Shown: positions 15,040 to 24,887 of the stretch, one piece after another
Layout: each line of letters opens with the position of its first letter
Position numbering within the stretch: the stretch's first letter is position 1
Assembly (NCBI GenBank): GCA_035504175.1
Contig: DATJSJ010000081.1
Location: 1-36,119, forward strand
Length of the DNA stretch: 36,119 nucleotides
Reading direction: 5' to 3'
Source of the DNA: DATJSJ01 sp035504175
Lineage (GTDB): Bacteria; Pseudomonadota; Alphaproteobacteria; Acetobacterales; Acetobacteraceae
Made by a program: the position numbers and the translations under genes
Notes under the pieces: model-generated
Told to the model about the DNA's origin: nothing
Seen by the model: the letters and a program-made list of their open reading frames with translations, nothing else
Databases searched by the model: none

Positions 15040-15330
15040 ATGGGCCAGCCCGCTGCCCGCGTCACCGACATGCACACCTGCCCGATGGCGGACGGCCCGG
15101 TGCCGCATGTCGGCGGCCCGATCCTGCCGCCGGCGGCACTGACCGTGCTGACCTGCGGCCTGCCGCAGGCGCGGGTGGGCGACGAACTCGTCTGCGTCGG
15201 CGAGCCCGACGTGATCGTGCTTGGCGCCTTCACCGTGCTGGTCCGCGGCCAGCCGGCGGCGCGGCTGGGCGATGTCACGGCGCATGGCGGCGTCATCGTC
15301 TGCGGCGCGCCCACCGTTCTGATCGGATGA
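15040..15330 (+). CDS. PAAR-domain spike-tip protein
   Basis: This 96-residue protein sharpens the VgrG trimer and can link effectors to it. It is almost entirely a PAAR domain: QPAARVTDMHTCP at the N-terminus, ARVGDELVCVGEPDVIVLG in the middle and QPAARLGDVTAHGGVIVCGAPTVLIG at the end. The His and Cys residues available for metal binding at the tip are His12, Cys14, Cys56 and His86, with further Cys residues nearby. No effector or transmembrane extension is present. It lies 3 nt after the adaptor-like gene and 4 nt before the FHA gene, within one transcript. Confidence 0.92.
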   Translation: MGQPAARVTDMHTCPMADGPVPHVGGPILPPAALTVLTCGLPQARVGDELVCVGEPDVIVLGAFTVLVRGQPAARLGDVTAHGGVIVCGAPTVLIG

Positions 15331-15334
15331 CGCG

Positions 15335-16606
15335 ATGGCGCTGACGCTCAGCATCCTGCGCTGCCCGGAGGGCGTCGCGCCGGAGTCCCGCCGCATCGAG
15401 CGCGGCCGGTTCAGCATCGGCCGCGGCCCGGAGAATGACTGGATGCTGGCCGATCCGGAGCGGCATCTGTCGAAGCGCCATTGCCTGCTCGCCTGGCGGC
15501 GCGACGAGTGGCACGTCGCCGATCTCAGCACCAACGGCACCTATCTCAATCGCGAGGCGACGCCGATCGGCCGCGACCAGGCGCAGGCGCTGCGCGACGG
15601 CGACCGGCTGCGGTTCGGCGCGTACGAGATCGAGGTGCGCATCACCGAGGAGCCGGCGTCGCTGCCGCCGCGACGTGCGGGCAGGGCGATCAGCCAGGCG
15701 GATCCGTTCGGCGATGACCCTTTCGCCGCCCCGCCGGCCGCGCCCGGCACCGAGGCCGAGACGCCGGCACTCCCCTCCTTCGGCGGCATCGCGCTGCCGC
15801 CGGACGACGATCGGCTGCGCCCGCCGGACGGCCCGGTGCAACCGGATCACAGCCCGGCGCTGGCCGACGCGTTCCGGCCGCCGCGACCCGCCGCCGGCGC
15901 GCTGCCGGATGACTGGGACCGGTCGCTGTCGCTGCACGCCAGGCCGCCCGTGCCGCAAGCCGCGCGTGCCGCCCCCGAACCGGCCGCGGCCCCGGCAGCC
16001 GCGCCGCCGCCAGCGGCGCCGCCGGCCGCCGATGCCGGGCTGCTGGCGGCGTTCCTCGCCGGGGCGGGCTTGCCCGATGCGGCGCCGGCCGATCCCGCCG
16101 CGACGATGCACGCGCTGGGCATGGCGTTCCGCGCCATGGTGGGCGGGCTGCGCCAGGCGATGATCGCCCGCGCCGAGATCAAGGGCGAGTTCCGCATCGA
16201 GCGGACCGTGCTGCGTCGCGCCGGCAACAATCCGCTGAAATTCGCTGCCGATGACGACGACGCGCTGATGGGGCTGCTCGGCTTCGGCCGGCGCAGCGAC
16301 ATGGGCGCCGCGGCTTCGGTCGCGGATGCGCTCGGCGACATCCGCGCGCACGAGCTGGCGGTGATCGCGGCGATGCGGGGCGCGGTGCGGGCGCTGCTCG
16401 CCGAGCTCGATCCGGCGCGGCTGCGGCAGGAGACGGAGGCGCACGCGGTATTGCCCGGGCAGCGCAAGGCGCGCGCCTGGGAGGCGTATGAGCGGCTCTA
16501 CGCCGCGACGCTGGCCGGTCTCGACGATCGGTTCGACGACGTGTTCGGCAAGGCGTTCGCGCAGGCCTACGAGCAGGCGGTGCGGGAGGTGGCGAAGGCG
16601 CCGTAG
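15335..16606 (+). CDS. tagH: T6SS-associated FHA-domain protein (TagH/Fha-like)
   Basis: This 423-residue cytoplasmic protein has an N-terminal FHA domain (about 24-105) with the phosphothreonine-binding residues in place: Gly29-Arg30, Ser46/Arg48/His49 and Asn67-Gly68-Thr69. A Pro/Ala-rich linker of about 130 residues follows. The C-terminal domain (about 245-420) matches the T6SS FHA family tail: ALGMAFRAMVGGLRQAMIAR, KGEFRIERTVLR, NNPLKFAADDDDAL, and a final WEAYERLYAATLAGLDDRFDDVFG. In known systems such proteins are phosphorylated by PpkA and trigger T6SS assembly. The kinase at 8666 is the candidate partner. It is the last gene of the island and converges with the SDR gene 3 nt away. 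Confidence 0.92.
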   Translation: MALTLSILRCPEGVAPESRRIERGRFSIGRGPENDWMLADPERHLSKRHCLLAWRRDEWHVADLSTNGTYLNREATPIGRDQAQALRDGDRLRFGAYEIEVRITEEPASLPPRRAGRAISQADPFGDDPFAAPPAAPGTEAETPALPSFGGIALPPDDDRLRPPDGPVQPDHSPALADAFRPPRPAAGALPDDWDRSLSLHARPPVPQAARAAPEPAAAPAAAPPPAAPPAADAGLLAAFLAGAGLPDAAPADPAATMHALGMAFRAMVGGLRQAMIARAEIKGEFRIERTVLRRAGNNPLKFAADDDDALMGLLGFGRRSDMGAAASVADALGDIRAHELAVIAAMRGAVRALLAELDPARLRQETEAHAVLPGQRKARAWEAYERLYAATLAGLDDRFDDVFGKAFAQAYEQAVREVAKAP

Positions 16607-16609
16607 CGG

Positions 16610-17368
16610 TCAGAACCGGGGGATCGCGAGACCGCCATCGACGTCGATGACGCTGCCGGTGGCGAAGGCGAAGCGGCCGGACGCCAGCGCCGCCACGATC
16701 TGCGCCACGTCGTCGCCCTCGCCCCAGCGGCCGGCCGGAACCAGGCCCTCGCCGATCAGCCGGTCGTATTTCGGCGCGACGGCCGCGGTCATGTCGGAGC
16801 GGATGATGCCGGGCCGGACGTCGAACACGGCAATCCCCTCGCCTGCGAACCGCACCGCCAGGCCTTTGCTCCACATCGCCAGCGCCGCCTTCGAGACGCA
16901 GTAGTCGATACGGTCGACGGAGACATGCGTCGCGCTGACCGAGGTGATGTTGACGATCGAGCGCGGCGCCGGGCTTGCCGGCTGCGACAGCATGAGCTTG
17001 AGCACGGCCTGTGTGAGAAAGGCGGTGCCGCGCAGGTTGACCGCCATCACGCGGTCGAAGTTCTCCGGCCGGAGATCGAGGACGTCGCCGCGGGCGACGG
17101 CGCCCATCCCGGCATTGTTCACCAGGCAGTCGACGCGACCGGGGGCGCGGCGGATCGCCGCCATCCAGGCCGCATGCACGTCCGTGTCGCCGATGTCGCC
17201 GCTGAGATAGACGACGTCGGCGCCGTGCCGGCGCAGGGCGTCCGCGACCGTGCCGTCATCCGGCTCCAGCCCGGTGATGACGAGGTCGAATCCCTCCCGG
17301 GCGAGGCGCGATGCGATGGCGAGGCCGATCCCGCGGCTGGCGCCGGTGACGAGGGCGACGGGTCGCAT
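16610..17368 (-). CDS. Short-chain dehydrogenase/reductase (3-ketoacyl reductase-like)
   Basis: This 252-residue cytoplasmic oxidoreductase belongs to the classical SDR family. It has the NAD(P)-binding GASRGIG motif (9-15), NNAG, an active-site Ser in NITSVSATHVS, the YxxxK motif (YCVSK) and a C-terminal GSVIDVDGG typical of FabG-like enzymes. The substrate is not clear; a carbohydrate or polyol is likely from its position at the end of the glucose-type importer and GMC operon. It starts 24 nt after the GMC stop. An ATG at 17366-17368 is used. Confidence 0.9.
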   Translation of the reverse strand: MRPVALVTGASRGIGLAIASRLAREGFDLVITGLEPDDGTVADALRRHGADVVYLSGDIGDTDVHAAWMAAIRRAPGRVDCLVNNAGMGAVARGDVLDLRPENFDRVMAVNLRGTAFLTQAVLKLMLSQPASPAPRSIVNITSVSATHVSVDRIDYCVSKAALAMWSKGLAVRFAGEGIAVFDVRPGIIRSDMTAAVAPKYDRLIGEGLVPAGRWGEGDDVAQIVAALASGRFAFATGSVIDVDGGLAIPRF

Positions 17369-17392
17369 GCCAATCCCCTTGGCGGCGCGTGG

Positions 17393-19018
17393 TCAGACGG
17401 TCTCGAGCTGCGACGGCAGGTTGGCCGGCGACAGTGACGGCTTTCCCAGCACGAGGTCCGCGGCCTTCTCGCCGATCATGATCGTCGGTGCGTTCGTGTT
17501 CGACGCGGTGATCCGCGGCATGATCGAGGCGTCGCAGACGCGGAGTGCCTCGATGCCGTGCACCCGCAGCTCGGGATCGACCACGGCGAGGTCATCGACG
17601 CCCATTCTGCAGGTGCCGCACGGATGATGATCGGTCTTGCAGGTGCGCGAAGCGTAGGCGACGAGGTCGGCCTCGCCGCGAATGGCCGGCCCGGGCTGGC
17701 GCTCCGCCAGCAGGAACGGCTTGAGTGCGTCCTGCGCCAGGATCTCACGCGCCATCCGCAGTCCCTCGAGCGACATGGCGCGGTCATGCGGATCGGCCCA
17801 GTAATTCGGGTCGATCAGCGGCGGCGCCGCCCGGTCGGCCGAGGCCAGGCGCACCGTGCCGCGCGAGCGCGGGCGCAGATAGGCCGAGTTCAGGGTGATG
17901 CCGGCATTGCGGAGTCGGTCGACGCCGGCCTCGATGCCGGAGCCGAGTCCAAGATGGAACTGGATGTCGGGGGCGGCAGCACTTCTGTCGGCGAACCAGA
18001 AGCCGCCCGTCTCGAACAGGGTGGAGGCGACCGGGCCCTTCTTGGTCAGGATGTACTGCAATCCGGCAAGCGCGGTGCGGTGCCACTTCGCAACATTGTC
18101 GTAGCTGTAATCGCCGGAGCATTCGGCGATCGCGTAGAGGTCGAGGTGATCCTGCAGGTTGCCGCCGACACCGGGCAGGTCCTGGACCACCGGAATGCCG
18201 AGCGCGTGGAGATGGTCGGCGGGACCGATGCCGGACAGCAGCAAGAGGCGCGGCGAGTTGATCGCGCCCGCGGTGACGCAGATCTCGCGCGCGGCACGCA
18301 GCACCGCGACCTGCCCGTTCTCGATCACCTCCACGCCGGTGGCACGGCCGTGCTCCACGAGGATCCTGCTCGCCATCACGCCGGTTTTGACCGTCAGATT
18401 CGGCCGATGCCGCGCCGGTTTGAGATAGGCGCTCGCCGCCGATGACCGCCGCGCGTCCCGCACGGTCACCTGGTAGTGGCCGATGCCCTGCTGCGTCGCG
18501 CCATTGAAATCGGCGTTGTAGGGAATGCCGTATTCCTGCGCCGCCCGCAGGAACGCCTCGGAGATCGGCAGCGGGTTGACCGGCACCGAGACGCCGAGCG
18601 GACCGCCGGTGCCGTGATACGCGTTGACCAGGCGCTGATTGTCTTCCGCCCGTCGGAAATAGGGCAGCACGTCGGCGTAGGACCAGCCGACGCAGCGGTC
18701 GCGATGCGCCCACCCGTCATAGTCCTGCGCGTTGCCGCGGGTGTAGATCTGGGCGTTGATCGAGGATCCGCCGCCGATCACCTTCGCCTGCGTGTACCAC
18801 AGCACCCGGCCGTTCAGATGCGCCTGCGGCACGGTCGAATAGCCCCAGCTCGCGATGCCCTTGGTCATCCTGGCGAAGCCGGCCGGCATGGCGAAGAGCG
18901 GGTGGCGGTCGACGCCGCCCGCCTCCAGCAGCAGGACCTTGACGTCCGGCGCTTCGGAGAGGCGGGCGGCGAGCGCGCATCCCGATGAGCCGCCGCCGGC
19001 GATGATGTAGTCAAACAT
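17393..19018 (-). CDS. GMC family FAD-dependent oxidoreductase (choline dehydrogenase-like)
   Basis: This 541-residue protein has the GMC layout: an N-terminal FAD-binding GGGSSGCALAARL motif, the GMC signature around GGGSSINAQIYTRGN, and a C-terminal HPCGTCRMG plus SNTNAPTIMI pair that supplies the catalytic His465 and Asn509 (matching His466/Asn510 of choline oxidase). It probably oxidises an alcohol or polyol to a carbonyl. No signal peptide is visible. The ATG (19016-19018) overlaps the upstream GMC gene by 8 bp, indicating coupling. The substrate is not determinable; its neighbours (sugar importer, second GMC, SDR) point to a sugar or sugar alcohol. Confidence 0.93.
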   Translation of the reverse strand: MFDYIIAGGGSSGCALAARLSEAPDVKVLLLEAGGVDRHPLFAMPAGFARMTKGIASWGYSTVPQAHLNGRVLWYTQAKVIGGGSSINAQIYTRGNAQDYDGWAHRDRCVGWSYADVLPYFRRAEDNQRLVNAYHGTGGPLGVSVPVNPLPISEAFLRAAQEYGIPYNADFNGATQQGIGHYQVTVRDARRSSAASAYLKPARHRPNLTVKTGVMASRILVEHGRATGVEVIENGQVAVLRAAREICVTAGAINSPRLLLLSGIGPADHLHALGIPVVQDLPGVGGNLQDHLDLYAIAECSGDYSYDNVAKWHRTALAGLQYILTKKGPVASTLFETGGFWFADRSAAAPDIQFHLGLGSGIEAGVDRLRNAGITLNSAYLRPRSRGTVRLASADRAAPPLIDPNYWADPHDRAMSLEGLRMAREILAQDALKPFLLAERQPGPAIRGEADLVAYASRTCKTDHHPCGTCRMGVDDLAVVDPELRVHGIEALRVCDASIMPRITASNTNAPTIMIGEKAADLVLGKPSLSPANLPSQLETV

Positions 19019-20573
19019 GCGGCAGGCCCTCCGCCGCTCCGGTTTCGGCCAGGCCGCTGCGCGCCAGGAGTGTCACGCCCAGGACGTCGCGGCCGATGTG
19101 ATCAGCGGTCCGGAGCGACAGCGCCGCCACGGTCAGGGCCGGGTTGACCGCGGCCGAGGTGACGAGCGTGCTGGCATCGACCACGAACAGGTTCGGATGG
19201 TCGAAGGCGCGGCCGAACGGATCGAGCGGCGCCTTGGCCGGATTGTCGCCGAGCCGGATCGTGCCGCATTGGTGAGACGGGACCTTCCGATCGAACAGGT
19301 GGCGCAGCACGATCGGGAAGCCGGCGGCGTGGAGGAATCCGCGGAAGCGTCGCAGCAGGCCGGCATGGGCGGTCATGTTGCTGCGCCGCCAGTCGAGCAC
19401 GATCCGGCCGCCGTCGAGCCGGACCCGGCTGTTCCAGTCGGGAAGACCCTCGCTCATGGCGTAGAAATCGACCGCCCGGCGGCTGAGCTGATGCAACGCC
19501 ACCTCGGGGACGCGGCGCAAAGTCGCCTTCAGGATCGGGGCCGATACGCGCCCGAGCAACTGGATGTTGCCGAGCGGCGGCCCGCCGCGTCCGTCGGACA
19601 GGTAGAAATCATTGATGCCGAACGTCTTCTGGTACACGGAGTCGTTGCGGAATCGCGGGTCGGCGGCCAGGACGGCGCTCGCATTGTGGTTCATGAAGTG
19701 ACGGCCGACCGCGTCCGATCGGTTTGCCAGGCCGCGATCGCCGGAGGCGAGCAGGATCGCGGCCGAGCGCACCGCGCCGGCGCCGAGCAGGAACAGGCCT
19801 GCCGTGCGCCGATGCAGCGTGCCGCCCTGCTCGTATTCGACCGCATCGATGACGCCGCTGCCTGGATCGGCGATCAGACGCCGCACCTCGGCGCCGCTTT
19901 CGATCGCGACGCTCGGAGAGGCGAGGGCGGGGAGCAGCGCGCAGGTCTCGGCATCCATCTTGCCCGTGCGCGCGTCCGGAAACGCGTCCCAGGGCGTCGC
20001 TGCCTTGCCGAGCCAGCGATCGAGATCGATCCCGAGCGGCAATGAGAACGGATGCAGCCCGGCGCCGGCGAGCCGGGCGCGGACCTGGGCGATCGCGGGC
20101 TCGTCGGGAATGGCCGGGTGTGGATAGGGATGGTCGTGGTGCGGCTCGGTCGCATCCTCACCGAGCGCGCCCCGCACCTGGTACAGCCGCTCGGCCGCAT
20201 CGTACCACGGCGCGAGATCGCGGTAGCGGATCGGCCAGTCGGGCGTGTCGCCGTCGGCGTGCGACAGGCCGGCGAAATCCTCGGCACGATAGCGCAGCAG
20301 CACGGCGCCGTAGAATTTCGAGTTGCCGCCGTGATTGTAGTAGTTGCCCGGCGAGAATGGTCTGCCCGCCGCATCGTACCAAAACTCCTTCGGCCGGAAA
20401 TGGCCGCGTTGGAAGATCGCGCGCGCGTCGCGGTTTTCGGGGATGTCGGGAAGCTGATAGCCCTTCTCCAGGATCAGAATGCGCGCGCCCGTCCGCGCCA
20501 ACGCATGGGCCGCCGTGGCGCCGCCCATGCCGGAGCCGATGATGATGATATCGGGCGCCGATTCTCGCGACAT
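19011..20573 (-). CDS. GMC family oxidoreductase, sugar-dehydrogenase-like branch
   Basis: This 520-residue FAD enzyme differs from its neighbour. The FAD motif is IIIGSGMGGATAAHAL, the N-terminal region has SPGNYYNHGGNSKFYGAVLL, and the C-terminal catalytic region reads SHQCGT followed by VNPALTVAALSLRTADHI, supplying the expected His and Asn. This style resembles membrane-associated or periplasmic sugar and cellobiose-type dehydrogenases more than choline dehydrogenase, but no signal peptide is seen. AGGGCAGG precedes the ATG at 20571-20573. It is translated just after the MalK-like ATPase and coupled by an 8-bp overlap to the next GMC gene. Sugar oxidation is inferred from context. Confidence 0.9.
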   Translation of the reverse strand: MSRESAPDIIIIGSGMGGATAAHALARTGARILILEKGYQLPDIPENRDARAIFQRGHFRPKEFWYDAAGRPFSPGNYYNHGGNSKFYGAVLLRYRAEDFAGLSHADGDTPDWPIRYRDLAPWYDAAERLYQVRGALGEDATEPHHDHPYPHPAIPDEPAIAQVRARLAGAGLHPFSLPLGIDLDRWLGKAATPWDAFPDARTGKMDAETCALLPALASPSVAIESGAEVRRLIADPGSGVIDAVEYEQGGTLHRRTAGLFLLGAGAVRSAAILLASGDRGLANRSDAVGRHFMNHNASAVLAADPRFRNDSVYQKTFGINDFYLSDGRGGPPLGNIQLLGRVSAPILKATLRRVPEVALHQLSRRAVDFYAMSEGLPDWNSRVRLDGGRIVLDWRRSNMTAHAGLLRRFRGFLHAAGFPIVLRHLFDRKVPSHQCGTIRLGDNPAKAPLDPFGRAFDHPNLFVVDASTLVTSAAVNPALTVAALSLRTADHIGRDVLGVTLLARSGLAETGAAEGLPHV

Positions 20574-20624
20574 GCCTGCCCTATCCGTCGGATGCCCCGG
20601 GCCGGCGACCGCTTCTGTCGCGGC

Positions 20625-21740
<1,116 letters not shown>

Positions 21741-21745
21741 CGCCT

Positions 21746-22630
21746 TTATCCTTTCACCGCGCCGGCCATCAGGCCGCGCACGAAATACCGCCCGGCGACG
21801 ATATAGACGAGCAGCGTCGGGCCGGCGGCGATGATCGCCGCCGCCATGTCGACATTGTACTGCCGCACGCCGGTCGAGGTGTTCACCAGGTTGTTCAGTG
21901 CCACCGTCATCGGCACGTTGGCGCCTGAGGTGAACGAGGAACCGAACAGGAAGTCGTTCCAGATATTGGTGAACTGGAAGATCACCGTGACGATGATGAT
22001 CGGCCCGGAGGCGGGCAGCAGGATGCGGCGGAAGATCTGCCAGAAGCCGGCGCCGTCGATCTGCGCCGCCCGCACCAGCTCGGTCGGGAACGCCTCGTAG
22101 TAGTTGCGGAAGAACAAGGTGGTGAAGCCCAGCCCGTAGACGATGTGGGTCAGGATCAGCCCCAGGATGGAATTACCGATGCCCAGCAGTCCGAGCACCC
22201 GTGCCATCGGGATCAGCACCGCCTGGAACGGGATGAAGCAGCCGAACAGCATCAGCCCGAACACCAGCTTATGGCCGGGGAAGCGCCACTTGGTCAGCAC
22301 GTAGCCGTTCACCGCCCCGAGCAGCGTGGAGACGGCCACCGCCGGCACCACCATCTCGATCGAGTTGCCGAAATAGCCGGCGATGCCGTTGCAGGACAGT
22401 CCGACGCAGGCGCGTCCCCAGGCGTCCAGCCACGGCGCGATCGTCCAGTGCTGCGGCAGGGCCAGCATGTTGCCGTTGTGCACCTCGTCCAGCGTCTTGA
22501 ACGAGGTGACCAGCATGACGAACAGCGGCATCAGGAAGATCACCGCGAACACCAGCAGCAGCCCGTAGATGAAGGCGCGCCCGAGCGCCCCGCCGCCGCC
22601 CGGTCCGACGGCCGTCGCATCCGCCCTCAT
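21746..22630 (-). CDS. gtsC: Sugar ABC transporter permease, GtsC-like
   Basis: This 294-residue inner-membrane protein has about six membrane segments and the EAA loop that docks with the ATPase (TELVRAAQIDGAGFWQIFRRI). It matches the CUT1 family of MalG-type permeases, and the adjacent binding protein points to the glucose/mannose GtsC type. The ATG at 22628-22630 overlaps the upstream permease stop by 4 bp (ATGA); a longer frame upstream only shadows the neighbouring gene. Confidence 0.92.
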   Translation of the reverse strand: MRADATAVGPGGGGALGRAFIYGLLLVFAVIFLMPLFVMLVTSFKTLDEVHNGNMLALPQHWTIAPWLDAWGRACVGLSCNGIAGYFGNSIEMVVPAVAVSTLLGAVNGYVLTKWRFPGHKLVFGLMLFGCFIPFQAVLIPMARVLGLLGIGNSILGLILTHIVYGLGFTTLFFRNYYEAFPTELVRAAQIDGAGFWQIFRRILLPASGPIIIVTVIFQFTNIWNDFLFGSSFTSGANVPMTVALNNLVNTSTGVRQYNVDMAAAIIAAGPTLLVYIVAGRYFVRGLMAGAVKG

Positions 22631-23550
22631 CGCGCGCGCTCCCGCAATTCGGAGTAGAGATAGGGGACGATGATCGCCGCGATTGTCATCAGCATCATGA
22701 CGGCGCTGGCCGCCCCCACCGACATTTCGTTGCGGGTGAAGGTATAGGAATACATGAAGGTGGAGGGCAGCTCGGTCGCATTCCCCGGTCCGCCGCCGGT
22801 CAGCGCGATCACCAGGTCGTACGACTTGATTGCCATGTGCGCCAGCACGATGACCGCCGAAAGGAACACCGGCCGCAGCATCGGGATGACGATGCGGCGA
22901 TAGGTGGCGATCGCCGACGCCCCGTCGATCTGGGCGGCGCGCAGGATCTCGCCGTCGATGCCGCGCAGCCCGGCGAGGAACATCGCCATGCAGAACCCGG
23001 TCGCCTGCCACACCCCGGCCATCACCACCGTGTAGATCGCCATATGCGTGTTGATCAGCCAGTCGAAATGGAAGCTGGTCCAGCCCCAGGCGTGCAAGGT
23101 CTTCTCCAGCCCGAGGCCGGGATTGAGGAACCATTTCCACGCCGTGCCGGTGACGATGAAGGAGATCGCCATCGGATAGAGATAGATCGTGCGCAGCGCG
23201 CCTTCCGCACGGATGCGCTGGTCCAGCAGGATCGCCAGCAGCAGGCCGAGCCCGGTGCAGAACACGACGTAGAGACAGCCGAAGATCGCGATGTTGCGCA
23301 GCGCCATGTACCAGTTCGGCAGCAGCCACAGCCGGTGATAGGCGTCGAAGCCGGTCAGCCGGTACACCGGCATCATCCGCGACGGCGTCAGCGACAAATA
23401 GATCGTCCACAGGATGAAGCCGTAGACGAAGACCAGCACGATGGCGAAGGACGGCGCCAGCACCAGCCGCGGCAGCAGGTCGGCGAGCTGCACGCGCGCG
23501 CCCCGCTGACGCGGAATGGCGGCCGGCGAGATGGCGGTGGTTGACGACAT
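22627..23550 (-). CDS. gtsB: Sugar ABC transporter permease, GtsB-like
   Basis: This 307-residue MalF-type permease has about six membrane helices, the first at about 30-50, and the EAA loop EILRAAQIDGASAIATYRRI. Family stretches include TIYLYPMAISFIVTGTAWKW and VIALTGGGPGNATELPSTFM. It pairs with the downstream permease. GGAGGAG precedes the ATG at 23548-23550. A strong hairpin lies between the binding-protein gene and this gene, which may lower permease expression relative to the binding protein. Confidence 0.92.
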   Translation of the reverse strand: MSSTTAISPAAIPRQRGARVQLADLLPRLVLAPSFAIVLVFVYGFILWTIYLSLTPSRMMPVYRLTGFDAYHRLWLLPNWYMALRNIAIFGCLYVVFCTGLGLLLAILLDQRIRAEGALRTIYLYPMAISFIVTGTAWKWFLNPGLGLEKTLHAWGWTSFHFDWLINTHMAIYTVVMAGVWQATGFCMAMFLAGLRGIDGEILRAAQIDGASAIATYRRIVIPMLRPVFLSAVIVLAHMAIKSYDLVIALTGGGPGNATELPSTFMYSYTFTRNEMSVGAASAVMMLMTIAAIIVPYLYSELRERAR

Positions 23551-23566
23551 GGCGATCTCCTCCAGA

Positions 23567-23594
23567 CGGGCAGGCGCGAGACCGCGCCTGCCCG
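23567..23594. other. Perfect 12-bp hairpin between gtsA and gtsB
   Basis: CGGGCAGGCGCG (23567-23578) and CGCGCCTGCCCG (23583-23594) form a perfect 12-bp stem with a 4-nt AGAC loop in the 60-nt gap between the binding-protein stop and the permease start. There is no T-run, so it is likelier an mRNA-stabilising or attenuating intercistronic element than a full terminator. Such hairpins are established between binding-protein and permease genes, as in malE-malF. Confidence 0.75.
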
Positions 23595-23610
23595 CGTCCC
23601 GGACGGCGCG

Positions 23611-24870
23611 CTACTTCGCCGCGGCGACTGCGTCGGCCAGCGCCTTCGGCGCGTCCTCGGTCTTGAGCTGGCCGTTGAAGTGGCGCGTGATCACGTCGTA
23701 CATCGCGTTCTGCACCGCCGGCGGATTGGCATAGCCATGCGCCATGGAGCCGAGCAGCGTGCCATGCGCGTCGGCCTCCTTCAGGTCCGCAATGCCCTTC
23801 TTGCCGCACGCATCGAAAGCGGTGTCCGGCACATCCGTGCGCGCCGGCACCGAGCCCTTGATGACGTTAAACGCCGACTGGAAGCTTTTGCTCTCGATGT
23901 CGGCGGCCATTTGCGCCTGCGCCGGCGTGAGATCCTTGCCCTTCTTGAAGAACACGAACTGGTCGGTGTTGAAGGTGACCGCGCCCTGGGTTCCGGGGAA
24001 GCGATAGCAGCCGAAATCCTGGCCCGCGACCTTGTGGGCGTTGACGAACTCGCCCTTGGCCCAGTCGCCCATGATCTGCATCAGGGCGTCACCCTTGATC
24101 ACCATCGCGGTCGCGAGATTCCAGTCCCGACCCGAGAAGTTGGGGTCGACAAAGCCGCGCAGCGTCGCCATGCGCTGGAACACCTTCAACATGGTCGGGC
24201 TGTCCAGTGCCGCGGGGTCGAGCTCCATCATCGACTTCTTGTAGAAGTCCGGGCCACCGGTTGTCAGCACGATGCTGTCGAAGATGGTGGCCTCCTGCCA
24301 GGCCTGACCGCCGAGCGCCAGCGGGATCATGCCGGCCGCCTTGGCCTTGTCCAGCACCGTGACCAGCTCGTCCCAGGTGGTCGGCGGCTTCATGCCGAGC
24401 TTGTCGAGATCGGCCGTGTTGACCCAGATCCAGTTCGTCGAGTGGAAATTCACCGGTGCCGCGATCCACTTGCCATCATACTTGCTGAACGGCCAAAGCG
24501 CCTTCGGAATCGCGGCGTCCCAGCCATCTTTCGTGGCGATCGGCGTCAGATCGGCGAGCACGCCGAGCTGCGCCCAGTCCTGGATCGCGTAGCCGAGCAT
24601 CTGCGAGGCATCCGGCGGGCTGCCGGCGGTGACGCGCGCGCGCAGCGTCGTCATCGCCGCCGCGCCGCCGCCGCCGGCGACCGGCGCATCCTTCCACGTC
24701 ACACCCTGCTGCTGCAGATCCTGCTTCAGCACGCGCAGTGCCGCTGCCTCGCCGCCGGAGGTCCACCAGTGGATCACCTCCACCGATTGCGGCTGCGCGC
24801 GCGCCACTCCGACGGTGAGCAGCGCCGCCATGCCGGCGCCAAGCAGCAACATTCTCCGTTTCATCGTCAT
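23611..24870 (-). CDS. gtsA: Glucose-type ABC transporter substrate-binding protein (GtsA-like)
   Basis: This 419-residue periplasmic protein has a Sec signal peptide (KRRMLLLGAGMAALLTVGVARA, cleavage after ARA). The mature part closely resembles Pseudomonas GtsA from memory: VEVIHWWTSGGEAAALRVL, PVAGGGGAAAMTTLRARVTAG, FSKYDGKWIAAPVNFHSTNW, FSGRDWNLATAMVIKGDA and SFQSAFNVIKGSVPARTDVP. GtsA proteins bind glucose, mannose or related sugars. GGGGAGGA lies 5 nt upstream of the ATG at 24868-24870; a second in-frame ATG is six nucleotides later. The gene is flanked by hairpins on both sides. Ligand identity is inferred from the family. Confidence 0.9.
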   Translation of the reverse strand: MTMKRRMLLLGAGMAALLTVGVARAQPQSVEVIHWWTSGGEAAALRVLKQDLQQQGVTWKDAPVAGGGGAAAMTTLRARVTAGSPPDASQMLGYAIQDWAQLGVLADLTPIATKDGWDAAIPKALWPFSKYDGKWIAAPVNFHSTNWIWVNTADLDKLGMKPPTTWDELVTVLDKAKAAGMIPLALGGQAWQEATIFDSIVLTTGGPDFYKKSMMELDPAALDSPTMLKVFQRMATLRGFVDPNFSGRDWNLATAMVIKGDALMQIMGDWAKGEFVNAHKVAGQDFGCYRFPGTQGAVTFNTDQFVFFKKGKDLTPAQAQMAADIESKSFQSAFNVIKGSVPARTDVPDTAFDACGKKGIADLKEADAHGTLLGSMAHGYANPPAVQNAMYDVITRHFNGQLKTEDAPKALADAVAAAK

Positions 24871-24887
24871 ATTCCTCCCCTTTCGGT

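Noticed and set aside
12985..15540. Very long open frame (851 codons) on the minus strand opposite vgrG, the adaptor gene and PAAR
   Set aside because: The translation is Arg/Ala/His-rich with no domain. It lies opposite genes with clear VgrG and PAAR motifs and arises from the high GC content.
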